Shown: piece by piece, positions 17,091-25,877 of the stretch | How positions within the stretch are numbered: position 1 is the stretch's first letter | Layout of the letters: every line of letters starts with the position of its first letter | DNA from: JADLHS01 sp039806955 | GTDB lineage: Bacteria; Verrucomicrobiota; Verrucomicrobiia; Limisphaerales; JADLHS01 | Reading direction: 5' to 3' | DNA: 64,000 bases | NCBI GenBank assembly: GCA_039806955.1 | Contig: JBDHQI010000003.1 | Location: 1 to 64,000, forward strand | Made by a program: the position numbers and the translations under genes | Notes under the pieces: generated by a model | What the model was told of the DNA's origin: nothing | What the model saw: only the letters and a program-made list of their open reading frames with translations | Database searches by the model: none

Positions 17091-17522
17091 TCATGGTTTG
17101 GCCGCAGCGAGTTGACATTCAGAGAGCGAGATTGGATGCACGCTCACACGGACAACGCTTCCCGGCGCAGGCGTTGCAGCCAGCCGAAGCGAGTAGGACG
17201 AACTGGTGTGTCCGAAACGCGAATGGCGGATGGGATTTGGGAAGAATTTTACGGCGTTTTGGGAAACGAGTTCTCCCGCTGGCCCGCGAACTTCCACGTC
17301 CAGATGACGGAACGGTGAACTTGAATATCCCGTGGTGCTAGTCACCACGCCGTGGATCAATACGCCCGCATTTTCCGGCAGCAGGTAAACGCTGCGGACT
17401 TCAACTCCACTCGCTGAAATTTTCTCGGTTCGCACACCTGGAGGCGGCGAAGTGGTGGCGCAACCAGCGCCCGCAACGAGCGACAGGAGCGTTATGAGGA
17501 ACAGACAATGGCTGGTAATCAT
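17091..17522 (-). CDS. small lipoprotein between adaptor and pump genes
   Basis: 143 aa from the ATG at 17522, with a lipoprotein signal (VAGAGCATT, Cys near 20). The mature part is beta-rich (HGVVTSTTGY, VVRVSVHPI), suggesting a small immunoglobulin-like or C2-like fold. It lies 4 nt after the adaptor gene and 37 nt before the pump gene. No family recognised; a periplasmic accessory of the second RND system is the simplest reading. Confidence 0.6.
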   Translation of the reverse strand: MITSHCLFLITLLSLVAGAGCATTSPPPGVRTEKISASGVEVRSVYLLPENAGVLIHGVVTSTTGYSSSPFRHLDVEVRGPAGELVSQNAVKFFPNPIRHSRFGHTSSSYSLRLAATPAPGSVVRVSVHPISLSECQLAAAKP

Positions 17523-17526
17523 GGCG

Positions 17527-18465
17527 TCATTCCTCCCCAAGCTGGCCTTTAAGCATTTCGGATTTCAGGATGAAGCTGCCCTCCGTCACGATGTTCTCGC
17601 CCGCCTTCACGCCGTCGAGGATTTGCACGCGGCCTGCCTGCTCCAGCCCCAGCTTCACAATGCGCTTCTCAAATTTGTTGCCATCCAAGGCCACAAAAAC
17701 GATTTGTTCCTCGCCATCGGTTTGCAACGCGCTGTCGGGAATGAGCAGCACGTTGTCGAGGATGGTGGTGACAATCTCCACATCCGCGAACATGCCGGGT
17801 TTCAAGCGCCCGTCCGCGTTGTCCACCGCGATGCGGACTTCGATGGTTCGCGAACCTGACTCGACTTGGTTTCCGATGAGGATGACTTTGCCGTGGAATT
17901 TCTCGTCGGGATAAGCCAGCGCCGCAAACGTGGCGTCCTGTCCCACCTTGACCGCCGCGATGTCGCGCTCCTTCACTTCGGCGATGGCCCAAAGCTGCGT
18001 GGGGTCGCTGATGGTGTAAATTTCCTTCGCCTTGTCCACCAACTCGCCCGTCGTCCCTTTGCGCTCAATGATGACGCCATCAATTGGCGCTTTGATCTCA
18101 AGCTGCCTGCCGAGCAGTTCTGGCGATTCGACCAAAGCCATCACCTGGCCCGCCGTTACGCGGTCGTTCAGGTCGAAGTTGAGCTTGGTCAACCGGCCTT
18201 CAAAGGTCGAAGTCACCTTGGCCGTCTTGTTCAAGTTGGCGCTGATGCGGCCTGCCGCCTTCAGCGTCATGCCGAGACTGCTGGACGTGGCGGGTTCAGT
18301 CTTCAACGTGATGTGTTTCAAATTCTCCGCCGTGAGCGTGACGATATTTTCGTCATGCTTGGCTTCCGGTTTGGTCTCGGCAACCGGCTCGGCTTTTTTG
18401 CCGCAACCCGCGAGTCCGCCCGCAAGCAGTGCGGCGGTGAACAGGGAAATGATTCGATGGCTCAT
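17527..18465 (-). CDS. CzcB-like periplasmic adaptor (second system)
   Basis: A 312-aa membrane-fusion lipoprotein (LAGCGKK, Cys 21). It has a barrel-sandwich half (GRISANLNKTAKVTSTFEGR), the lipoyl motif APIDGVIIERKGTTGE, then the beta-barrel and membrane-proximal domains. The hairpin between the lipoyl halves is only about 15 residues long (ALVESPELLGRQ), much shorter than in CusB or AcrA. It links the RND pump at 13916 to the TolC protein at 18479. Confidence 0.87.
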   Translation of the reverse strand: MSHRIISLFTAALLAGGLAGCGKKAEPVAETKPEAKHDENIVTLTAENLKHITLKTEPATSSSLGMTLKAAGRISANLNKTAKVTSTFEGRLTKLNFDLNDRVTAGQVMALVESPELLGRQLEIKAPIDGVIIERKGTTGELVDKAKEIYTISDPTQLWAIAEVKERDIAAVKVGQDATFAALAYPDEKFHGKVILIGNQVESGSRTIEVRIAVDNADGRLKPGMFADVEIVTTILDNVLLIPDSALQTDGEEQIVFVALDGNKFEKRIVKLGLEQAGRVQILDGVKAGENIVTEGSFILKSEMLKGQLGEE

Positions 18466-18478
18466 GGTGCTGATAGGT

Positions 18479-19795
18479 TTACTTGTTGGTGGATGGCTTG
18501 TTCTTTTCGAGTTCGTTCAAGGGCGTTCCCAACGCCGCTTCCAGCGCGGCTTGGGCGTCATAAAGACGTTGCAGGGTTTCGTAATAGGCGGCTTCCGTGT
18601 CGTAATGGGTGCGCTCGGTTTCGAGATAAACCAGCAGCGACGTGCGACCTTCGGCGTAGCTTTGAGAGGCATTGTCGAGCGCGGCTTTCAGTTTCCCGCG
18701 AAACTCCGGGGTGTAGATCGCGAGCGATTCGCGGGCCGCCGCCAGCAAATGTCCCGCGCTGCTCACTTCACGGATAATATCGCGGCGCAACGTGTCGAGT
18801 TCGGCCAGTGCGCGCTGTTGCTCGGCGGTCGCGGTGGTGATTGCGCCTTTCTTTTTGTCCCAAAACGGCAGCGGCAACGAAATGCCCAGCCCGTAAATCT
18901 GTTCGCCTTCGCGATATTCCACCGACGGCCCGACCGTGAAATCCGGCAGGCGCGACTTCTTCGTCAGCGCGAGGCTTAACCCGCTGCGCTCCACTTCCGC
19001 CGTCTGGATTTTCAAACTCGGATTCTGCGCCATTGCATAGTTCAACAGCGTAGCTTCATCCGGCACGGTCGGGCTTTCGCTGAACTCACCCGCAATCGTC
19101 ACTGGCGAATCCAGCTTCCGGCCTACGAGCGAGTTGAGCGCGGTGCGCGCAACGGCTTCCTGCGCCTGCGCCTCGCGCAAGGATTTGCGGCCCGCCGCCA
19201 CGTCCACTTCGGCTTTGGTCTGCTCAAAGTCCGGTGCGAATCCGCCTTCGACTTTCTTCTTCGCCGCCTCAAGGAATGATTGCGCTAATTCCAGATGCCG
19301 TTGCTGCAAGGCGACCACCTGTCGCGCGGCCAGCAGGTTGTAAAACGCACGATGCACCTGAATCGCCAGTTGGGTGCGGAAGGCGGACAATGCCAGTTGG
19401 CGCGAATCAACCGCTTTTTGGGCAACCGCCTTTTGCAATGCGCGCTTGCCCGGAAAAAGGAAGGTTTGCGACACCCCGAAATCACCGTGGAAACCTGTGC
19501 GCGACGGACTACCACTCTCCTCGGTGCGAACCGCCCCCGGGGCGAAGGACACTTCGGGATTGTTCCAAGTCTTGGCCGTGACTAATTCGCCCCGCGCTCC
19601 CGCGACCGCAGCCTCGTATAAGCGCACTTCGGGATTATTCGTCCACGCCTCCGAGATGAGCACTTCCAGAGTAGCGGCGTCGCGTTGCTCGGGTGAAGGC
19701 GCGCTGGGCGGAGGGTTTGTTTGCGCCAGCGCCGCCGCGCTTCCGAGCATCGCCGCCAACAAGGTCGCCAGACTGACATAGCTAATTCGCTTCAT
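18479..19795 (-). CDS. TolC-family outer-membrane channel (second system)
   Basis: 438 aa from the ATG at 19795 (an upstream in-frame ATG at 19819 adds 8 residues that do not look like a signal). Signal peptide residues 1-25 end near ALAQ. The two OEP repeats are visible (SEAWTNNPEVRLYEA and YAMAQNPSLKIQTAEV). It is the first gene of the second operon after the small Cys-rich leader gene and a hairpin at 19875-19890. Confidence 0.87.
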   Translation of the reverse strand: MKRISYVSLATLLAAMLGSAAALAQTNPPPSAPSPEQRDAATLEVLISEAWTNNPEVRLYEAAVAGARGELVTAKTWNNPEVSFAPGAVRTEESGSPSRTGFHGDFGVSQTFLFPGKRALQKAVAQKAVDSRQLALSAFRTQLAIQVHRAFYNLLAARQVVALQQRHLELAQSFLEAAKKKVEGGFAPDFEQTKAEVDVAAGRKSLREAQAQEAVARTALNSLVGRKLDSPVTIAGEFSESPTVPDEATLLNYAMAQNPSLKIQTAEVERSGLSLALTKKSRLPDFTVGPSVEYREGEQIYGLGISLPLPFWDKKKGAITTATAEQQRALAELDTLRRDIIREVSSAGHLLAAARESLAIYTPEFRGKLKAALDNASQSYAEGRTSLLVYLETERTHYDTEAAYYETLQRLYDAQAALEAALGTPLNELEKNKPSTNK

Positions 19796-19874
19796 AATTG
19801 TTTCAAACCGACAAATCACCGACGGAAAAAATAAAACTGCGCACAGCGTGAAATCACGCTGCGATGAGAGGGGA

Positions 19875-19890
19875 AGTCCCGGACGGGACT
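19875..19890 (-). other. short hairpin before the second tolC gene
   Basis: AGTCCC, loop, GGGACT directly after the stop of the small Cys-rich gene. A second small dyad (AGCGTG/CACGCT) follows toward the tolC start. Same position as the hairpins in the other two operons, and no T-run. Confidence 0.4.
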
Positions 19891-19892
19891 AC

Positions 19893-20273
19893 TTACGAAG
19901 CAATGGAAGGAGCACGGGCGGGAAGTGCCGTGCGGGAAAGGAAGTGCCAGGTCGTCGGCAATTCCGGCGGTGCGGCCGTCAGGATGCCAACAGAGACTTC
20001 GGCAGGCAGGCTATGCGTCGCGTCGAGGATCGGCGTGAGAACAGCCGGGAGGAAAATGGGCGATGCAAGTGTGGCGCGCTGCTGTTCGGATTTGTATTGC
20101 GACTTTTCAACGGAGCAACAGCCGCCGTCGTTGCAATGGCCTTGGGAGTTTTGGCTGGTAGTAGCGCACCGAAGAAACTCAAAGCCGGGGACGGATTCTA
20201 GCTGGCAATGTGCGGAAACCGGCAGCCAGATAAAGGCAGCCAGCGCAAAAACAATGTTTCTAAAATACCGCAC
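19893..20273 (-). CDS. small secreted Cys-rich protein heading the second RND operon (paralogue 2)
   Basis: 126 aa from a GTG at 20273, with a signal helix (residues 5-22), SAHCQLESVPGFEFLRC, the cluster CNDGGCCSVEK and the tail WHFLSRTALPARAPSIAS. The start (SxPGxxFLxC) and the tail match the gene at 12852 closely, while the middle differs. It is therefore a duplicated leader gene travelling with tolC-adaptor-RND operons. It probably binds a soft metal in the periplasm. No known domain recognised. Confidence 0.65.
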   Translation of the reverse strand: MRYFRNIVFALAAFIWLPVSAHCQLESVPGFEFLRCATTSQNSQGHCNDGGCCSVEKSQYKSEQQRATLASPIFLPAVLTPILDATHSLPAEVSVGILTAAPPELPTTWHFLSRTALPARAPSIAS

Positions 20274-20292
20274 GCCTATTATGGATGCCAGA

Positions 20293-20311
20293 AGGACAAC
20301 AAATGTTCAAT
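20293..20311 (-). promoter_or_regulatory. 19-nt element shared by two czc-type operons
   Basis: ATTGAACATTTGTTGTCCT on the minus strand matches 16 of 19 bases of the element at 13261-13279, and each stands about 20 nt before a paralogous Cys-rich leader gene. It contains a TTGAAC -35-like box. The downstream -10 is less clear here (CATAAT with a long spacer), which might suit an activator of MerR type. Confidence 0.45.
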
Positions 20312-20334
20312 GAAATCTTTCTCAGGCATAGCAG

Positions 20335-21447
20335 TCACGCTTTCTTGACCAACTTCATGCCGCATTGCGGGCACTGGCTCGGCTTTTCCTGTCCTGCGGT
20401 TGCTGCCGCCATCGGGCAATTCGCGGAGTGGCCTAAAATAACTTCGGTCTCATCCTGACAAGGAGGAGCAGTTTTGCCGCGAGCGAGGTAGTAAGAACCG
20501 ACGACGACAATCGCGGCGAGTGCCTGGGCAATCAACGTTTCGCGCGTCGGGAAAACGGCGAACCACAATCCCATCCACGGCGGGATTGCGTTGGTCAGGC
20601 TGCTGATCTCCGTCGTGGGAATCCAATGAGCGAGTTGCATTTCCTGTGCTTGTTCGCCGACCATGACGAGCAACACACCGCCAAGCATGATGCCGGTGAG
20701 AACCAGCATTTTCCGATAAGGCAATTTGCGGTGCGCCACGAAAGTCAGCACGGCCACAATGCCGGTGAAGAAAAGTCCGAGCAACGCGCCGCCCAAGACA
20801 GCCTTGCCGCCCATCCGCAGATAATAACTTTGCAGGAACAGCACGACCTCGAAACCTTCGCGGTAGAGTGAAGTGAAGCCAAGCAAGCCCAATCCCCACA
20901 GCAAGCTTGATTTGGAAACTTCCGGGTCGCTCGCGCTTTCCATCAAATCCTTTTTCCTCCGGTTGTGCATCGTCATCCAGCCGCCCCAATAAATCTTGTG
21001 GAAGAACCAATTCATAATCACGAGCAGGACGATGACGGCCAGCAATCCAGTCGCGGCTTGCAGATTGAGCGCGGAAACGCTGCCCGTCAAATTGCTGACG
21101 ATACCAGCAGCGATGAACCAGGTGATGAGCGTCGCCAAGAAAGCGATGCCCGCGCCCGCCATCACTGGCCGACGATGCGCCTGCTTGCCGCCGGTCATGC
21201 TCGCGGTGATGGCCGAGAGAACCAAAATGCACTCCAACCCCTCGCGGAAAACGAGCACGGCGATGTTGAGCAACGCGGCGGTCGGACTGGTGTTTGGGGC
21301 GGTGGGATCGGGATTGCCTCCTGACGTGATGCCTTGCCAGACCAATACCCCAGCGACAATCAACGCGGCCAGCAGGAGCAACAAGCGAAACGCGAAACGC
21401 CCGCGATTGGTCGCAGGCTTGGCTGGCGATTCGAGTTGTTCAGACAC
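20335..21447 (-). CDS. FTR1/EfeU-like iron permease with C-terminal CPQCGM module
   Basis: 370 aa from the GTG at 21447, with about seven membrane helices and the two REGxE-type motifs that bind ferric iron in this family: VFREGLECILVL and LYREGFEVVLFL. It ends in a soluble tail with SANCPMAAA and CPQCGMKLVKKA, the latter being the heavy-metal-binding (HMBD) motif frequent in this window. FTR1 proteins import iron with an oxidase or peroxidase partner; none is next to it. Location between an RND operon and copA, plus the added HMBD tail, suggest the transported metal or its control may be linked to copper. The start is uncertain. Confidence 0.82.
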   Translation of the reverse strand: MSEQLESPAKPATNRGRFAFRLLLLLAALIVAGVLVWQGITSGGNPDPTAPNTSPTAALLNIAVLVFREGLECILVLSAITASMTGGKQAHRRPVMAGAGIAFLATLITWFIAAGIVSNLTGSVSALNLQAATGLLAVIVLLVIMNWFFHKIYWGGWMTMHNRRKKDLMESASDPEVSKSSLLWGLGLLGFTSLYREGFEVVLFLQSYYLRMGGKAVLGGALLGLFFTGIVAVLTFVAHRKLPYRKMLVLTGIMLGGVLLVMVGEQAQEMQLAHWIPTTEISSLTNAIPPWMGLWFAVFPTRETLIAQALAAIVVVGSYYLARGKTAPPCQDETEVILGHSANCPMAAATAGQEKPSQCPQCGMKLVKKA

Positions 21448-21556
21448 GATTGCTTGGCGGGTTGCAATTTGACGGTTCACCACGAGACAGGAAGCTATCC
21501 GAAATGGAAAGCTCCCGCTTGCGGTGAATTGCGGAAAACTAGCGATGAATTGCGGT

Positions 21557-24106
21557 TCACAATTTTGCGTGGCGCAAGCGCAGCGCATTGGTGATTACCG
21601 AAACCGAACTCAAGCTCATGGCTGCGCCTGCGATGATCGGACTGAGCAGCACGCCGAAGAATGGATAGAGCAAGCCCGCCGCAATCGGAATTCCGAGCGC
21701 GTTATAGACAAAGGCGAAGAAAAGGTTTTGCCGGATGTTGCGCATCATGGCGCGACCAAGTTTTATCGCGCGCACGATGCCGCGCAGATCGCCTTTCACC
21801 AACGTCACTCCAGCGCTTTCCATCGCGATGTCTGTGCCCGTGCCCATCGCGATGCCGACATCGGCGGCGGCGAGCGCGGGCGCGTCGTTGATGCCGTCAC
21901 CAGCCATGCCAACAATGCGGCCCGCTGCCTTGAGCGTTTTCACTTTCTCGTGCTTGTCGTGCGGAGTGACGCCTGCTTGGAAGTCGGCGATTCCGAGTTT
22001 GCGGGCGACGGCTTCGGCGGTGCGCGGATTGTCGCCGGTAAGCATGAGGACGTTCACGCCGAGTTCGCGCAATTCGGCGAGCGCCTGCGACGTGGTGGCT
22101 TTCACCGGGTCGGCCACGGTCAGAACTCCGGCGGCGCGGCCATCAACGGCGACGAATATCGCTGTTGCGCCTTCGGCCTGGCGGGGAGCGGCGAGCGCTT
22201 CGAGTGCGGCAATGTCGGCCACGCCGTTCTCGCGCAGGAAGTCGGGTTTGCCAACCAACACGCGGCGTCCATTCACAGTGCCCGCCACACCGCCTGCGGT
22301 CGTGGACTGAAAATCCTTCGCAGCTTCGAGGGGCAGTTGTTGCTCGCGGGCGGCAACGACAACGGCGTGCGCCAGCGGATGTTCGCTGCCTTGTTCGAGT
22401 GAGGCGGTGAGGCGCAGCAATTCCTTCTCGTCAAACCCGCCGACTGGCAACACCTGCGCCAGCTTGGGCTTGCCTTCGGTGAGCGTGCCGGTTTTATCCA
22501 CGGCGAGTGTGTCGAGTTGAGCGAGTTTCTCGATGGCTTCGGCGTTGCGAATGAGCACGCCTATTTGCGCGCCGCGACCGATGCCAACCATCACGCTCAT
22601 GGGCGTGGCGAGTCCGAGCGCGCATGGGCAGGCGATGATGAGGACGGCAACGGCATTTGTGATGGCAAAGGCGAGTCGCGGCTCTGGTCCAAAGATAAAC
22701 CACGCAACAAAAGTAATGGCGGCAATCGCCAGCACCGCTGGCACAAACCATCCGGCCACTTTGTCCGCCAACGCCTGAATCGGTGCGCGACTGCGTTGGG
22801 CTTGCGCGACCAGATTCACGATTTGCGCGAGCATGGTTTCGCTGCCGACGCGCTCGGCCTTCATCACGATGCCGCCGGTAGTGTTCACCGTGCCGCCGGA
22901 GACTTTTGCGCCAAGGGCTTTCTCCACCGGCAACGGTTCGCCAGTGAGCATGGATTCATCCACGGATGTGCGGCCTTCTACCACTTCACCGTCCACGGGA
23001 ATTTTCTCGCCGGGACGGACGCGCAAATGGTCGCCCGGATGCACGGCGTCAAGCGGCACGTCTTCGTCGCCTTGCGGCGTGACGCGCCGGGCGGTTTTTG
23101 GTGCGAGTCCAAGCAACGCTTTGATTGCACCGCTGGTGCGCTGGCGGGCGCGCAGTTCCAACACCTGGCCGAGCAAAACAAGCACGGTGATGACGGCAGC
23201 CGCCTCAAAGTAAATCGCAGGCTTGCCACTGTGACCCGACGCGGGCGGAAATGCCTGCGGAAAGAACATGGCCACGGCACTGAAGACATAGGCCGCACCC
23301 ACTCCCAGCGCGATGAGCGTGAACATATTCAAACTACGGTTCATCAGTGAGCGAGCGCCGCGCACGAAGAAAGGCCAGCCTGCCCACAAAACGACCGGCG
23401 TGCTGAGGATGAATTGTCCCCAACGCGACGCCTCGCCGTTCAGCCATTCGGCATGACTCCACGCGGGCACGATATGCGCCATCGCCACGATGAACACCGG
23501 CAAAGTCAAGGCTGCGCCGATCCAGAAGCGGCGGGTCATGCTCCGCAACTCGGAGTTGTCTTCTTCCACATCGCTCTCGGCGGCTACGGTTTTGGGTTCA
23601 AGCGCCATGCCGCACTTGGGGCAATCGCCGGGATGGTCCTGCTCAATCTCAGGGTGCATCGGGCAGGTGTAAATGGTTTTCGCGGTCGGCTTCCACGCGG
23701 GATTGCGTTCCAAAGCCATGCCGCATTTCGGACAATCACCCGGCTTGTCTGACTCCACGCCGGGGCACATCGGGCAAAAGTATTTTGCGGCGGGGGAAGG
23801 CGTCACTGATGCGTGTTCGTGGCCGTGATGGGAATGGTCGTGATGTGCGTGAGACTGTGATTTGCCGTCCCGCTTGCTGCCACAACAGGAATGCTCCTCT
23901 GCACTGTGCTCGTGTTCGTGGCTGCCGTGGTCGGCATGTTCGCTTTTGCCGCCGCAACAACCGCTGTCTGTTTTGGCAGGCGCGCTTTGCGAAAGGAACT
24001 TCTTCCGGCAATGCTCGCTGCAAAAGTAAAAGGTTTCCCCGTCGCGCTCGGCGGACAACGCCGTCGCCTCGTTCACCGTCATGCCGCAAATCGGGTCTTT
24101 GGTCAT
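21557..24106 (-). CDS. copA: Cu(I)-exporting P1B-1 ATPase CopA with YHS and two HMBD modules
   Basis: 849 aa from the ATG at 24106 (an upstream ATG at 24154 is possible). In order: YHS-type domain (DPICGMTV, FYFCSEHCRKKF), a Cys/His-rich linker (CCGGKSEHADHGSHEHEH), and two HMBDs with CPMCPG...CPKCGMAL and CPMHPE...CPKCGMAL. The pump core follows: ACPCALGLATP, DKTGTLTEGKP, SEHPLA, GDGINDAPAL. The final helices show YNALG and MSLSSVSV..NALRLR, the Cu(I) signature. It lacks a classical HMA domain; YHS and HMBD replace it. Divergent from the Cys-tailed ECF sigma gene at 24273, which probably controls it. Confidence 0.94.
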   Translation of the reverse strand: MTKDPICGMTVNEATALSAERDGETFYFCSEHCRKKFLSQSAPAKTDSGCCGGKSEHADHGSHEHEHSAEEHSCCGSKRDGKSQSHAHHDHSHHGHEHASVTPSPAAKYFCPMCPGVESDKPGDCPKCGMALERNPAWKPTAKTIYTCPMHPEIEQDHPGDCPKCGMALEPKTVAAESDVEEDNSELRSMTRRFWIGAALTLPVFIVAMAHIVPAWSHAEWLNGEASRWGQFILSTPVVLWAGWPFFVRGARSLMNRSLNMFTLIALGVGAAYVFSAVAMFFPQAFPPASGHSGKPAIYFEAAAVITVLVLLGQVLELRARQRTSGAIKALLGLAPKTARRVTPQGDEDVPLDAVHPGDHLRVRPGEKIPVDGEVVEGRTSVDESMLTGEPLPVEKALGAKVSGGTVNTTGGIVMKAERVGSETMLAQIVNLVAQAQRSRAPIQALADKVAGWFVPAVLAIAAITFVAWFIFGPEPRLAFAITNAVAVLIIACPCALGLATPMSVMVGIGRGAQIGVLIRNAEAIEKLAQLDTLAVDKTGTLTEGKPKLAQVLPVGGFDEKELLRLTASLEQGSEHPLAHAVVVAAREQQLPLEAAKDFQSTTAGGVAGTVNGRRVLVGKPDFLRENGVADIAALEALAAPRQAEGATAIFVAVDGRAAGVLTVADPVKATTSQALAELRELGVNVLMLTGDNPRTAEAVARKLGIADFQAGVTPHDKHEKVKTLKAAGRIVGMAGDGINDAPALAAADVGIAMGTGTDIAMESAGVTLVKGDLRGIVRAIKLGRAMMRNIRQNLFFAFVYNALGIPIAAGLLYPFFGVLLSPIIAGAAMSLSSVSVITNALRLRHAKL

Positions 24107-24272
24107 GGTTTTGCCGTTTGTTGGTTGATGCTTGCCAAGTTTCAGTATCGTCATTTCACAGAGGCAAACGCACGAGTTTCAAAACCATTACACTCGATTT
24201 TACAATATTCGCAATTTGTTGTCGCCAGCGAATGGCTTTACCCGATTGTGCTCCAACGGCTAGAATTCAGCC
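24107..24272. promoter_or_regulatory. shared divergent control region of copA and the CorE-like sigma gene
   Basis: About 165 bp, unusually AT-rich for this window (CACTCGATTTTACAATATTCGCAATTTG near 24190). No exact copy of the GAGGGATTY-N12-CGTA element is seen. Promoters for both directions must lie here, but I cannot name them with confidence. Confidence 0.4.
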
Positions 24273-24809
24273 GTGAAGCAGATGGAAGAATCTTTGCTGA
24301 AGAACCTGCGCACATTCGTGGCGTTTGCACGGAAGCGCGTGGGCGACGCGCATTTGGCGGAAGACGTGGTGCAGGAAAGTCTCGTGAAGGCGCTGTTCTC
24401 GGCGAAGCAGCCGAAAAAGGGGGAGGATACCGTCGCATGGTTCTATCGGATTCTCCGCCGGTCTATTATTGACCTTTACCGCCGGAATGACGCACGCAAG
24501 CGAGCGCTCGAACAATTTGAAAAGGGGTTTCACTTCACCCCGACTGCTGACGATGAGCGTGTGCTCTGCCAGTGTTTCAAACGATTGCTGCCTGCCGTGC
24601 CGGAGCAATACCGCGAGTTGCTTCAGCGTGTTGACCTGAGCGGCGATGATCCCGCCGCCGTCGCAGTCTCGCTTGGCTTGACCAAAAATAATCTTACCGT
24701 GCGGCTTCACCGCGCGCGCAAACATCTTCGCGAACAACTCTCGCAGAACTGCCGGGCATGCAGCAAACATGGATGTCTGGACTGCACTTGCGAAAGCAAG
24801 AAGGCTTGA
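24273..24809 (+). CDS. ECF sigma factor with Cys-rich metal-sensing tail (CorE-like)
   Basis: 178 aa starting at GTG 24273 (an ATG at 24282 is an alternative). Region 2 (HLAEDVVQESLVKALF, WFYRILRRSIIDLYRR) and region 4 (LGLTKNNLTVRLHRARKHLRE) of ECF sigma factors are intact. The last 20 residues hold five cysteines, 160, 163, 168, 171 and 173 (NCRACSKHGCLDCTC). This matches CorE-type sigma factors of myxobacteria, in which a C-terminal Cys-rich domain binds copper or cadmium and switches activity without an anti-sigma factor. No anti-sigma gene adjoins. Divergent from copA, its likely target. Confidence 0.85.
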   Translation: MKQMEESLLKNLRTFVAFARKRVGDAHLAEDVVQESLVKALFSAKQPKKGEDTVAWFYRILRRSIIDLYRRNDARKRALEQFEKGFHFTPTADDERVLCQCFKRLLPAVPEQYRELLQRVDLSGDDPAAVAVSLGLTKNNLTVRLHRARKHLREQLSQNCRACSKHGCLDCTCESKKA

Positions 24810-24835
24810 GTTAGCGCCCTCAAATCACGTTTACT

Positions 24836-25204
24836 ATGCGAATGAAAATTATGCTTTCCTGGCTTGGGATTATCGGATTGCTCATCACCTCGGGCTGCGC
24901 TTCTGGACCTCACTCAGCCGGTGTGACGAAGAAGGTGGAAAAGCCTATTCTAGTGGACGCCGGTTGCGGCCAATGCTTGCTCGGACTTAAAGGCGAGAAA
25001 AAGGGCTGCGACCTGGCCGTGCGGATTGATGGCAAGAGTTACTTTGTGGACGGATTCAAGATGGACGATTTTGGTGACGCCCACGCGAACGACGGCATGT
25101 GCAACGCCATCCACCAAGCCAAAGTCACCGGCGAGATTGCCAACGGTCGTTTTGTCGCGTCCTCGTTCAAGCTGCTTCCAGTCGAGAAAACAACTGATCA
25201 TTGA
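24836..25204 (+). CDS. small lipoprotein, DUF6370-like
   Basis: 122 aa with a lipoprotein signal (ITSGCASG, Cys 21). The conserved core reads VDAGCGQCLLGLKG, GCDLAVRIDGKSYFVDG, and GDAHANDGMCNAIHQAKVTGEI, with Cys at about 44, 47, 58 and 88. I recognise this as the DUF6370 type found in Bacteroidota and Verrucomicrobiota, of unknown function. The four conserved cysteines plus His suggest metal or disulphide chemistry outside the cytoplasm. It begins 27 nt after the CorE-like sigma gene and may be co-transcribed. Confidence 0.7.
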   Translation: MRMKIMLSWLGIIGLLITSGCASGPHSAGVTKKVEKPILVDAGCGQCLLGLKGEKKGCDLAVRIDGKSYFVDGFKMDDFGDAHANDGMCNAIHQAKVTGEIANGRFVASSFKLLPVEKTTDH

Positions 25205-25210
25205 ATCAAC

Positions 25211-25843
25211 ATGATGACTCCACGCGTCAGTAAAATCGCACTCACGGCGCATATCACCTCCTCGGTCGGCTGGATTGGCGCGGTCGCCACATTTTTGGCT
25301 CTGGCCATTGCCGGACTGATGAGCAAGAACGATCAAATCGTTCGCACTGCCTACCTCGCAATGGAGTTGATTGGTTGGTGCGTCATTGTTCCGTTCAGCA
25401 TCGCCTCGCTCCTGACCGGACTGGTGCAATCGCTTGGCACTTCATGGGGTCTGTTCCGGCATTATTGGATTGTCGCGAAACTCTTGATAACGGTTTTTGC
25501 CAGCGTTCTCCTACTGGTTCACATGCAGGTGGCGAATCGAATGGCGAGCGTGGTGGCCGGAACGACAATCGGCGCAGGCGATTTTCACGGGATGCGTATT
25601 CAACTTGTGGGTGATGCGGTCGCCGCCATCGTCGTGTTGCTTGTCGCGACGGCATTGTCGGTGTTCAAGCCCCAAGGATTGACTCCATTCGGACGCAATC
25701 AAAGCTCCCGCCCGGATGAGTTCGACCAGACTGGCACACCGCGTTGGGTGCGGGTGTTTGGAATCACCGTCGCCGTGGTTCTGATCGCGCTGGTTCTTAT
25801 CAAGCATCTTGCCGGTGGTGGCCTTAGCCATCACATGCGCTAG
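25211..25843 (+). CDS. DUF2269-like integral membrane protein
   Basis: 210 aa with about four membrane helices: KIALTAHITSSVGWIGAV at the start, a helix with IASLLTGLVQSLG, then SWGLFRHYWIVAKLLIT and a last helix before HHMR. The layout and the SSVGWIGA and HYWI-K motifs match the DUF2269/heme-copper-like four-helix membrane family. It starts 7 nt after the DUF6370-like gene. The histidines in helix 1 and at the C-terminus could hold heme or copper; that is inference. Confidence 0.65.
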   Translation: MMTPRVSKIALTAHITSSVGWIGAVATFLALAIAGLMSKNDQIVRTAYLAMELIGWCVIVPFSIASLLTGLVQSLGTSWGLFRHYWIVAKLLITVFASVLLLVHMQVANRMASVVAGTTIGAGDFHGMRIQLVGDAVAAIVVLLVATALSVFKPQGLTPFGRNQSSRPDEFDQTGTPRWVRVFGITVAVVLIALVLIKHLAGGGLSHHMR

Positions 25844-25877
25844 AGCCGAAACGTAACGTCTGTCAAAGACTAGCGCC

